This document shows, piece after piece, positions 21,541 through 30,814 of a stretch of DNA of 64,000 bases. The notes under the pieces are model-generated. The model saw nothing but the letters and a program-made list of their open reading frames with translations. It did no database searches and was not told where the DNA came from. The stretch covers positions 1 through 64,000 of the forward strand of contig CALNHX010005134.1 in the NCBI GenBank assembly GCA_940337035.1, in the 5' to 3' direction. Position numbers and translations under genes: made by a program. The DNA is from Agriotes lineatus (lineage: Eukaryota; Arthropoda; Insecta; Coleoptera; Elateridae). The first letter of the stretch is position 1. The number at the start of each line of letters is the position of its first letter.

Positions 21541-23781
21541 TAGAGATGTGCTGTTCTTTTAAAACCTGTTCCAAATCTGCAATACCGACTGCTCTTTTTC
21601 GGAACAGTAGTGGGATTCTGAAAATGCGATGTCGGGTCGATCGGATTGCGTCGCAGTTGCGACTTGCGAGTTGCAAGCTGAAGTCGGACTCGCTGTTCAG
21701 TGTTCATCGACAACGCGTATTTGAAGTAAAATAAGTTCCAGGCCAGGCATCGGATCTACACCTACGACCTACCTAGTATGGGCGGGTAGTACCTAACCAC
21801 CGTTCCAGCAGTTGCGGCCAGCGTTGCGATGCAACGGTTCCAGGTTGATCGCAGCTGACGGGGTGTTGTTCTTGTTGTGTCAAGTGAATCGACTTCCCTG
21901 GCGAGCGGCAATAACAGTTCTGGCCTCTCATTAATTTGACAAAATCAAATTTAAAAAAAACGTTCGCGTAAATACTATATGTATGTATTTAACCCTATAC
22001 ATTTTTGTGCAATGCTAAAAAATGAACAACGCAGATATATATTTACTGGATACAACTTCATAAATAAGGATTCTAAAGTATTAAACAAAATAGAACTTTA
22101 TAAAACAGACAAAAATAAACATTCTAAAGCATAAATAAAATGCAACTTTAAACTTTAAAACAAGATACATAGATAGAACTTTATAAAACAAAACTTAACA
22201 TCTAAACCAAAAACTCAATTTAACTTTAAAATAAATTGAAAAATGAGAAATATCATATGTAAAAACTAAAAAACTTAGTATGTAGGTACATAGGTACTTA
22301 CTATGAATCTAAGACGCGTTCACATTAAAAAAAAACAATCTGTTTAACACGTTCTGCTTTTAATCGAGTGCGTCTATCGCTCAAAATTAGTTCAGTCTTC
22401 GAAAATATTCGTTCGCATGGAACCGATGTTGATACCGTGCAAAATTTTTCACGAACAACACAACTTAAATTAGGGTAATTGTGAGCACTTTCTTTCCACC
22501 ACTTCAGTGGATTTTCATTCCGTCCTAAAATTGGTTTAGGTTTAGCGTAGAAACTTTTTTATCAAAATCGTCCCATATTGACAGCGATTTGCTTGTACTT
22601 GCTGCTTCATCTACAATCGTTTCTGGTTCAGAATTGGCTGCTGTTTGAATTTGAATTCTATTTGCCACAAGGCTAGTTAAAAGATTTTTTGCTTTATCGG
22701 CAGTGTTGTTATTTGCGAATCCGATATTCTTATAACGAGGGTCCAAAAACGTAGAAATAATAAATCTTTTATTAAATTCGTTTAAAAAAATGGAAATAAC
22801 TTCTTGGCATATTAGATAAAAATTTAAATTTTCCGCTTGCATTTGTGTATAGACATCTTTCAGGCCCTTGGTAATTATGATTACAGATGACGCTGTTACG
22901 TAATTTTCACCACTTAAAAGCTTGGTAACATGTTCCATAGGAGAGAGGATCGTTTTTAATTGAAAGCATAATTTCCATTCTTCTCCGGTTATGACTGATA
23001 AATTTTTGTCCAGAAGAGCCATTGCTGTGCGAACTGACTCTTCTATATAAATTTGTCCATTCCTGTAAAAACTGTCTATTTTCCGCTTCCACTTTTCTTG
23101 TTTTCGGGTTCATCGTAACAACCAACACACGAAAGCAGGTAGCTAGTCAGTACGCATGCACGCGTCACGGCGTCACTCACAAGTAAACAGCAATATTCCA
23201 CTTTTACCACGGAACAATACCATTTCTACTAAAGTTCTTCGAATCAAGCTGCAGCGTGGTGTGATGGGCTGGAAGCGGGGAGGGAGCGGATCGCCGGAAT
23301 GTCGCATCGCTTCTTCCGATGGCTCAGAGCGGCAGAGCAGAGCGCGGGAAAAATAAAATTACGAGGACCTGTACGTTTTGATTTTATTTTCTTCAATTCC
23401 GACGTAAATAAAAAGAGTTTATGATTTTTACTGTTTAGTTAAGGTCCGTACAAAGTATGTCGGAGGTCCGCATCCGGACCGCGGTTTGCCATTTGGTGAC
23501 CCCTGGTCTAGAGGTTAAACATAAAACACAAGGCTGCAGTGTCGCCCTGTTGATCTTTTCCTCTTTTTATTCGCTGTAGGCTGTAGCTCTCGTTTCCGCT
23601 CATGTTCCGACTTCCACGACGAGCACTTGTATTGAATTCGGCGATTTGCGAGATGCGCACTGATGTTTAGATCACATATTGAGACTGTTCCGAAAATGAA
23701 CAGGTATTTATCACTGTTGCGCAGGCGGAGCAAGAACAGGTTGTCACTGTTCCGGTAAAAGAACAGTTTTTAACATCTCTA
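21541..23781 (-). mobile_element. hAT transposon, 2.24 kb, decayed
   Basis: The left end TAGAGATGTGCTGTTCTTTT and right end AAAGAACAGTTTTTAACATCTCTA are imperfect inverted repeats of hAT type. The flanks GAAATGAT (21533-21540) and GAAATTAT (23782-23789) are an 8-bp duplication with one change. It lies inside the left arm of the foldback element and carries a hAT transposase on the minus strand. Confidence 0.85.
22330..23128 (-). pseudogene. hAT transposase C-terminal half
   Basis: In order on the minus strand: a frameshifted start (23128-23000), then LSVITGEEWKLCFQL, LSPMEHVTKLLSGENYVTAS, FIISTFLDPRYKNI, PKPILGRNENPLKWW and the dimerisation motif CERIFSKTELILSDRRTRL. These are the insertion-domain end, the last catalytic region and the hAT-C dimerisation domain. 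A frame change lies near 23000 and another near 22525. The N-terminal BED finger and first Asp block are missing. It is inactive as it stands. Confidence 0.83.
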
Positions 23782-23906
23782 GAAATTATTTATATTGTTT
23801 AAACAATATGTATGATAATTTTTTTTTATACCATATCCATTGAAAATAAGGAAAAAAGAGATATTTATGATATGTTTTCATATTACTATTGAAAACAATT
23901 GTTATA

Positions 23907-24576
23907 CAGTGTGTCCCAAAAACTTTTATACAAATGGAGAAAAAGTTTATCTTACATTTCACAAAAAAAAAATCTTGATAAAAAGCTCTGCATGACTTGT
24001 AGATCCATAATCAAGTACAAAATTTTTAAAACATTGGCTGATATACAGGGAAAATCAAAATTATGATTTGGAATGACAGTAAAATACGTTATAACTGTAG
24101 TGGAGAGCAAAATGTTCATTGGAATTGTTATTAAGTAGCATTTGACATTTGTTGACAGTTATTAGATATTCGAAAGCACTCTATCCAGAACGTGTTTAAT
24201 AAGGACGAGTAACACAAAATCAGGCGCTTATTATGAACGGGATCCTACGATGTTTCGTACTGCGCATTAATCTAACAATTGCTGACGTATTTATTGAAAT
24301 CTTATAATTTTTATCTGAGAAAATCACTAATGTAATAATTTTTTGCTACTTAATAACAATTTCAATGAACATTTTGCTCTCCACTACAGTTTGAACGTAT
24401 TTTACTCTCATTCCAAATCATAATTTTGATTTTCCCTATCTATCAGCCAATGTTTTAAAAATTTTGTACTTGATTATGGATCTACAAGTCATGCAGAGCT
24501 TTTTATCAAGAATTTTTTTTGTGAAATGTAAGATAAATTTTTTCTCCATTCGTATAAAACTTTTTGGGACACACTG
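23907..24576. mobile_element. Tc1/mariner-type foldback MITE (670 bp)
   Basis: It begins CAGTGTGTCCCAAAAACTTT and ends with the reverse complement, each side flanked by TA (23905-23906 and 24577-24578). The arms are about 235 bp. It sits at the exact centre of the surrounding palindrome, whose restored core would be a symmetrical TTGTTATAACAA, a favourable TA target. The unpaired middle has no clear reading frame. Confidence 0.85.
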
Positions 24577-24835
24577 TATAACAATTGTTTTCAATAGTAA
24601 TATGAAAACATATCATAAATATCTCTTTTTTCCTCATTTTCAATGGATATGGTATTAAAAATAAATTCTACATAATTATCATACATATTGTTTAAACAAT
24701 ATAAATAATTTCGTCCCCGCTCCAAAAGGTTTCTGATTTCAAATAATATAAAAAAAAACAAAATTAAAAAAAATCAAAATCGGAGCTGTTCCTGAGGACT
24801 TTACCAAATTTTAAACTGACAGTACGGAAACTTAC

Positions 24836-24935
24836 CTAGGTATTTTTCATTGTTAACCCATGGTACGCCCAGCATTAACTCATAATCTTCTTCGCTTGTT
24901 GAAGCTAAATATACGCCGTCGTCAAAATCAGTCAT
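24836..24935 (-). pseudogene. Harbinger transposase exon 1 of the gene split at 21-25 kb
   Basis: From the ATG at 24935 the 100-nt exon reads MTDFDDGVYLASTSEEDYEL and ends at a consensus donor CTAG|GTAAGT. Acidic N-termini of this kind open insect Harbinger transposases. The matching second exon (21455 downward) is on the same strand but 3.4 kb away because of the foldback element. Confidence 0.6.
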
Positions 24936-25179
24936 ATCAAGCTATGAACTACCGAATAACACAAGAAATAGAAACTTACAAAAATAACTCAAACGTCTAA
25001 AGGTGGGTTCAGACTTGTGTCGTATCATCGTATCGAATCATGATACGCGATACACGATACGCTGATACGCTGACGGCTTGTTTTCAACCCCGTTTACTCG
25101 TATCCGTAACATGTGCGTTTTATTTTTCCACTGTAGTGCTTCCGTATCTTTTAGTTCCAAGTCATCTCCCGAGAAAATA

Positions 25180-26764
25180 ATGTCGTCGGTACAGTTGACT
25201 GCTGCCAGCTACATTTTTCTTCACTATGCATTGACAAAGAAGGAAAGGAAGCCACGCCGTTGGTGGATGAAAACAGTTTTTGCGAATCGCGAAGTGTACA
25301 GTGGTTCAAGCTTGTTGCATGATTTAAAATTTCAGTCCATAAGTGGACAGTACAAGAACTTCACAAGGATGTCGCCCTCTGAATTTGAGTACCTGATAAA
25401 TTTGATTGGAGAGCAAATTTCTAAAAAGGACACAACATTTAGAAAAGCAATACCTGTACAGGAAAGACTAGCTATAACTTTGCGCTTTTTGGCAACTGGC
25501 GATTCATATGCAAGCCTACAGTACCTGTTTAAAGTCTCCAAGCAAACGATCTGTGGAATTATTCCTGAAGTGTGCTCTGCTCTTTTTGACAAACTTAAAC
25601 ACTACATTCAGGTACGTGTAATTAAATAATAATGTTTATCTACTCCAGTGGGATAAGTAACGCATTACGTCACTTATTTGACACTATTTCAGTTAGGTAA
25701 TGAAGCTCATTACACCACTCAGTTATGTAATGGTTTCATTACGCAACTCAGTTGCGTAATGACTTCATTACGTAACTGAAATAGTGTCAATTAAATGACA
25801 TAATGGCATTTGCCTACTAAAATATTTTTGAAAATGACAGATCTGACATTTCTCTTAATGCACTTTTCTCAATTTTAGGCAGTTATAGATCACATTTTGA
25901 ACTTATAATACATGTGTGATAATGCATCATTAATATACTTGTGTGCTTACATAACTCGTGCTACGCACTCGTTTGTAACTTACACACACGTATATTAATG
26001 ATGCTGTTATCCCACTTGTATAGTAAATAACTATTTCGATACAGTGTAAAAAAACAAATTTGAATGACATTTATTCTGAAAAATGTGAAAACAATACATT
26101 TTAGGTTACATTTCTAACACAGTTCAACTTAAAACACCTAATTTAATTTTTTGAAATAATCAAACATATGAGGGTATATTTATATTAGATCAATAATGTT
26201 AAAACTGTCCTCTGATGACAAAACACTGGCTGGAGATGAAATGCTACAAGCATTTACAGACTCTAGATTGGTAATAGAATAAGAAGTACACTCGGAAGGT
26301 TGATGATCTGTCTGAGGTGCATTTGTCTGCTGTGTGGCTGACATTGGTTCATTTAGGAAATAACTGTTGCTCCTGGATGAAAAGTTGTAAAATCCGTTAC
26401 TTGCCTTTACAAACAGTCCCATAATGTCACTTTCCAGATGTGTTTTCACATTTTCACTACATTTTCTTAGCTTAGCCGCAACTAAATTTCCAAAGTGTTG
26501 ACAATCATCTTGTATAGCCTCACTGCTTGATTTAAGAATTTCAAAAGCTTTGTCGAGGAGTGCTTCTTCCGTTGTAGTCTTTCTCTTACGTGGAATCACA
26601 ATGCGTGCTGGCGTCTGACTGAGAACTGGTGTTGATTCGGTGTTTCCGTTTGCATTCTGGTCAGCGTCATCGACGGTTCGACGGCTCTCTCTGGTTAGGC
26701 CTCTCTCTCTCTCGCTCTCTCTCTCTCTCGCTCTCTCTCTCTCTCGCTCTCTCTCTCTCTCTCG

Positions 26765-26818
<54 letters not shown>

Positions 26819-27690
26819 CTCTCAACAAGTTTATAATTACGAACCAAGTGGCAAGCAGCTATACTAGTTATACTGTGTCTTTATCCCTTTTAAAGATTAT
26901 TTTCATTTTTTTTCTTTTGTTTCAGTTACCAAAAACAGAGAAAGATTGGTTGTTTGTTGCAAAACAGTTTAATGAACTGTGGAATTGCCCTCACACATTG
27001 GGAGCAATCGATGGAAAACATGTAGTAATACAATGTCCAATAAAAAGTGGCAGTGAATATTTTTCTTATAAAGAAATGTTTAGCATTGTTGTTTTTGCGC
27101 TGGTGGACGCTAATTACAACTTCATCTTTGTAGATGTAGGCTTTCAAGGTAGAATATCAGACGGGGGTGTTTTCGCCAATACAGAATTATATAAAAAACT
27201 GGAAGCAAAATCTTTACGCCTACCTCAACCTACACCTTTACTTAATAACTCAACAAAATCCATTCCGTACTTCTTCATAGGGGATGAAGCTTTTGCTTTG
27301 ACTGAGTATCTGATGAAAGTATATCCTGGGTTGCGCCCAAAAGGCTCTAAGGAACGAATTTATAACTACAGAATTTGCAGGGCACGCAGAATTGTCGAAA
27401 ACGTCTTCGGTATAGCGTCATCAGTTTTTAGAGTAATTAGAAAACCATTGCTTTTAGAGCCTGAAAAGGCTAGACTAGTGGTTATGACAGTCGCTTGCCT
27501 TCATAATTTTTTGAGAAGGCAACCTCATTCATCATCGATCTACACTCCTCCTGGAACATTCGACCATGAAGAAAACGACCCATCAGAAGAGTCCCTAGGA
27601 AGTCATCTTTGAAAGCAAAAGAAATCAGGCAGGAACTAACAGATTACTTTTTAAATGAGGGCAGAGTTGAGTGGCAAGACAACTATGCAT
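25180..27690 (+). CDS. Harbinger #1 transposase, two exons
   Basis: A HARBI1-like DDE nuclease. Exon 1 is 25180-25611 (144 codons: a basic RRWWMKTVF segment, then YKNFTRMSPSEFEYLINLIG and ERLAITLRFLATGDSYASLQY). It ends at CAG|GTACGT. Exon 2 starts after TTTCAG at 26926, keeps phase, and holds the catalytic triad in TLGAIDGKHV, YFFIGDEAF and RARRIVENVFGI. Near 27610 a one-base shift moves the tail, which continues in another frame to the expected VEWQDNY ending at about 27690. The intron contains the last exon of the antisense MADF gene, a MITE and a CT microsatellite. The long SLSLSL frame at 26640-26880 is only that microsatellite. Confidence 0.9.
25645..26022. mobile_element. MITE inside the Harbinger #1 intron
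   Basis: The ends CCAGTGGGATAAGTAACGCAT and (inverse of) ATGCTGTTATCCCACTTG face each other. Internal palindromes (TTACGCAACTCAGTTGCGTAA near 25748; GCATCATTAATATACTTGTG near 25925 with its mirror near 25990) make it fold repeatedly. It is non-coding and lies within the transposase intron, so it would be removed by splicing. Confidence 0.6.
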
Positions 27691-28304
27691 AAGGGACATA
27701 CAATTATAATGAGACCACTCTGGTTGTCACTGCCATATACGAACACATTTCATAACAAATTACACAAAGAAATCTATTTACAATACTTACGGTATTCAAA
27801 GTCTGACCGGGTGTGTTTTTGTCCAGGAGGAACTTCATGCTCTCAAATGCAAACCATGTGCTTTTGTAAACATCGTCTGCACCTGTAAATGAAATGTAAT
27901 CACAAATTAATTATAAGTTTACATATGTATGAAGTTACTATGGTTAATTTTAATACATACCTGTACCAGTTCCCCTGTTTTTTTTTCATCTTCTGTCTTT
28001 CTCTTCTTAAAGCAGAAAGTAGATATTCCATTTTCTTTTTGCATTGTTCAACCGATCTTCCGGTGTCATTTGCGATTTCCTGCCATGCATCATTCTTCTT
28101 TAAGCGATTAAAATGATGCGGATCTTTTGGGTTCCAAATAACACTTCTCTGTTTGTAATAATCTATAAATTCTAAAACTAGTTCCCGTGACCACTCCATG
28201 GTAGAACGTCTGTAATCGTCCAGACTTGAAGCACCACTAATGATTGAGCTGTTCAGCATATCGAGGCATGCAGATCGGGATTGTTTGGGTTTTGCCGTCC
28301 ACAC
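26180..28304 (-). CDS. Harbinger #1 MADF/Myb-like DNA-binding protein, three exons
   Basis: Harbinger elements encode a second protein that helps the transposase enter the nucleus and bind DNA. Minus-strand exon A (28304-27961) holds a MADF domain: MEWSRELVLEFIDYYKQ, VIWNPKDPHHFNRL, DAWQEIANDTG. Exon B is 27882-27791 (ADDVYKSTWFAFESM) between a consensus acceptor and donor GTAAGT. Exon C (about 26690-26180) encodes a basic IPRKRKT segment and a Ser-rich tail. Exons A and B agree in frame only if one base in the 9-T run near 27978-27986 is wrong, so there is either a real frameshift or a sequence error. The 1.1-kb intron between B and C contains transposase exon 2 on the other strand. Confidence 0.78.
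26693..26824. repeat. CT/CTCG microsatellite
   Basis: About 130 bp of (CT)n with scattered CG interruptions. It lies in the introns of both Harbinger #1 genes. On the minus strand it supplies AG-rich sequence just before the presumed last MADF exon, which makes the exact acceptor there uncertain. Confidence 0.95.
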
Positions 28305-28839
28305 TACCTGTATCGAGATCGCGTATCATTTCTTTGATGTTACGCTAAAATACCGACTCTTGGTGGGTAAAGGCCGTGTCGTATCTGCGTATCAGCTTGA
28401 CACGAAGATATGATACGCAAATACGATACATCTCGTACACACTTACCCGATCTTGATACGCGATCACGATACGATACAATGATCTGACACAAGTCTGAAC
28501 CCACCTTAACTGGATATCACCGTGGTCATAACAACGATCATTACTACGCATGCGCTGCATAAAGGTCGATTCATAGTGGCGGCAGCGAGCCGGCGGTACC
28601 GGCGTCGCACCGTCGGTGCGGTTTTCAACGATTTTGGGCCGATTTTTGTTAACAAACCGTCCGGTTCGACAAAGACAGAGCGCTAATTTGGAGTGAGACG
28701 ACACTTTTCAGTGCAGTGCGTACAACAAGTGTATTCAGGCGTGCAATAGAAGAGCAACTTATCCAATTTGTTTCTGAACAAAAAGAGCTGTATGATTTGA
28801 GCCTCCCAGCTATTTCTCAATCATTTCGGCAATAGGTAC

Positions 28840-29640
28840 TTTTGTTACAAAAAAATATAAAACAACGTGTTAAGCTATGTCAATCTGATTTGTTAAATGC
28901 AGCTGAGATGTGAATAAATTTAAAATTATTTATTTTTAAACGTTACTGGCAATCGCGCCTAGAAGAGTTAGTTTCTAAAGCCAGAATTACTACTTGCTTA
29001 GAAAACGGAATAACTATTCAGAAAACTGCACATCTATCTAGTTTTTAAAATGTTTTATATTGTAGCTTTTGATATTTAAATTTGATATGACATATTTCAG
29101 CTTTGTTGTATTCACATGGCAGTTGAGGCCGTTTAATCAACTAAAATAACAAAAATGCATGGTTAATGGATTTAAAAATTGTTCTACTTTTTTGGTACCA
29201 ATAATATAATTTGTAAATCGCTAGCCAGCTCGCAACTTCGTTAATAACAGAGATATCAAAAATACTACATGAGCTTTAGAATAACGGACATTGAAATAAC
29301 TAAATAAGTGATGATTATTATTATTATTTTGAAAATGTCGGGGACAGAGGAAATTTCCTGTAAAGTCCATTAATTATTAAAAAGAATAAGTAATTAAATA
29401 GAAAAAAGAATATTTTATTCTTTATATAATCGCGCCAAGGCAAATAAACCACATGGGGGATAAAAAGGAACTTCAGTGCCGAGGAGTACATTATGTACCA
29501 ACTTCGGTATTTTGTTTAAAAGTAGCATTAAAATCCAAACAAACGCAAAACATAATTCAAATCAAGTTTTATTAAACAACATATACATACAACAAAGTGT
29601 GATACAGGTAATTTCATAAACTATTGGTTATAAATGTTCC
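28840..29640. other. Intronic AT-rich sequence, no gene
   Basis: This is part of the MADF intron of Harbinger #2. I see no domain or clear repeat. Confidence 0.4.
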
Positions 29641-29674
29641 TAGGAAGAATGATATGTATTTTATAGTTATTTAT

Positions 29675-29795
29675 TATACAAGCGCTTAAAATGAATGTTT
29701 AATGAGCTGTCAGTTTAACTGCGCGAGCGACAAAGGAGCGAGCGCGTTAATGACTGCGAATCAAACATTCATTTTAAGCGAGAGTGTAATACAAC
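29675..29795. repeat. Short inverted repeat beside the Crypton fragment
   Basis: CGCTTAAAATGAATGTTT (29681) faces AAACATTCATTTTAAGCG (29763). The loop contains GCGAGCGACAAAGGAGCGAG, a motif that recurs in related form inside other palindromes of this window (near 20190 and 44460). Confidence 0.7.
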
Positions 29796-29960
29796 ATTTT
29801 ATTCAATTTTGCCATATAAACCCTTTAATATTGAAAATAAAATTACGGAATTAAGTCATCAAATACATTTGCGAATTTTATGATTATCACGACTCCTGTG
29901 CCGTGACGTTGACAACAACGAAGTTTTTTATAAACAAATTGAAAACAAAACTATTTTACC

Positions 29961-30600
29961 GTGTGTCGAAGTGTTTTCTGCAAAGAAGTGACTTATGATG
30001 TTTTTTATGGTCCGAGAGAGGCTTTGGGTAATGACGATGGTATAATGGAACAACTGCTTCCTCGAAAATCGAAGGGTTTGTACAAGAAAGTGTACCAAAA
30101 ATTTTGCGACTGGCGAGTGAAAAAAACGCAGATGGAGTTACGGAAAGGGTGTTACTAAATTATATTTTGGAGCAATCTAAGACAATCAAACCATCGTCGG
30201 TATGGAGTTATTGCTCTATACTAAAAGCCTGCCTGACGGCATTCGAGAATATTGACATTGGAAGGTGAGTGGGAATATTGTGTATACAATCGACATAGTA
30301 ATTGTATCTATTTTTAATGTAGGTTTCCGAAAGTGAAAACCCTCCTAAAGCAAAACGCAAAAGGCTTTAAGCCCAATAAGTCGAAAGTTCTTAGCCGCGA
30401 CGAAATTTTGAGGTTCATTCGTACTTCACTGGACGAGAAGTATTTACTTGCAAAGGTTAGCATTATTGATCCATTTGTTTCCTTTTAATTGTAAAATTAC
30501 ATTGCAGACTATACTTATTATGGGTATTGCTAGCGGTTGTCGCATTGGAGAACTGGTTAAAATGAAAATTGACGACGTGGACGTCGTTTTGTTAATTTAG
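29961..30600 (+). pseudogene. Crypton tyrosine-recombinase, N-terminal half with introns
   Basis: Plus-strand pieces give LLPRKSKGLYKKVYQKFCDW, LLNYILEQSKTIKPSSVWSY and an exon ending IGR|GTGAGT (30266). After an acceptor near 30321 follow FPKVKTLLKQNAKGFKPNKS and LDEKYLLAK|GTTAGC, then after an acceptor near 30507 IMGIASGCRIGELVKM. These are the core-binding domain and the first catalytic Arg block (CRIGEL) of Crypton recombinases. A frameshift lies in the A-run near 30120, and the copy stops at 30598, before the HxxR and Tyr blocks. It complements, but is not the same copy as, the half at 19.6-20.1 kb. Confidence 0.72.
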
Positions 30601-30674
30601 TTGTAATGTACTTACGTATAATTTGTTGATAAATTATTGATTTATTTTGGTTGACATTTATTTGACATTTTTAA

Positions 30675-30725
30675 AGCGCTAGCGGAATAAAAATTTTAAA
30701 TCGCTAGCGGAATAAAAATTTAAAT
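30675..30725. repeat. Short tandem repeat
   Basis: The unit CGCTAGCGGAATAAAAATTT is present twice in direct tandem, just after the Crypton fragment. It may mark its 3' end. Confidence 0.7.
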
Positions 30726-30814
30726 GAGTGTTTATAAAACATCAACTTTTATGGGCAGGCCAGAAACAAATAAACGTCACTTTATACGGTAAAATTGAAT
30801 AAAATCTATTAATT

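Larger units (their letters stand above)
21446..24804. mobile_element. Large foldback element split by a hAT and a mariner-type MITE
   Basis: The left edge GTCCTCAGACACAGCTCCG is mirrored at the right edge by CGGAGCTGTTCCTGAGGAC, and the inverted match continues inward on both sides to about 23906 and 24577. It is interrupted on the left by a complete hAT element. Each arm is close to 220 bp without the later insertions. At the centre, TA at 23905 and 24577 flank a second inverted-repeat element. The whole composite separates exon 1 from exon 2 of a Harbinger transposase. Confidence 0.78.
25001..28506 (+). mobile_element. Complete PIF/Harbinger element #1 (3.5 kb)
   Basis: The termini AGGTGGGTTCAGACTTGTGT and its inverse are flanked by the 3-bp duplication TAA (24998-25000 and 28507-28509), as is standard for Harbinger. 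Subterminal GATACG-rich repeats occur at both ends. It carries a transposase on the plus strand and a MADF DNA-binding protein on the minus strand. Their exons alternate across the element, and each gene has one apparent frameshift. Confidence 0.92.

Noticed and set aside
26629..27612. A single 327-codon plus-strand frame starting with a long SLSLSL run
   Set aside because: The first 95 codons are the CT microsatellite and intron. The Harbinger transposase exon starts at the acceptor before 26926, and its true start is the ATG at 25180.
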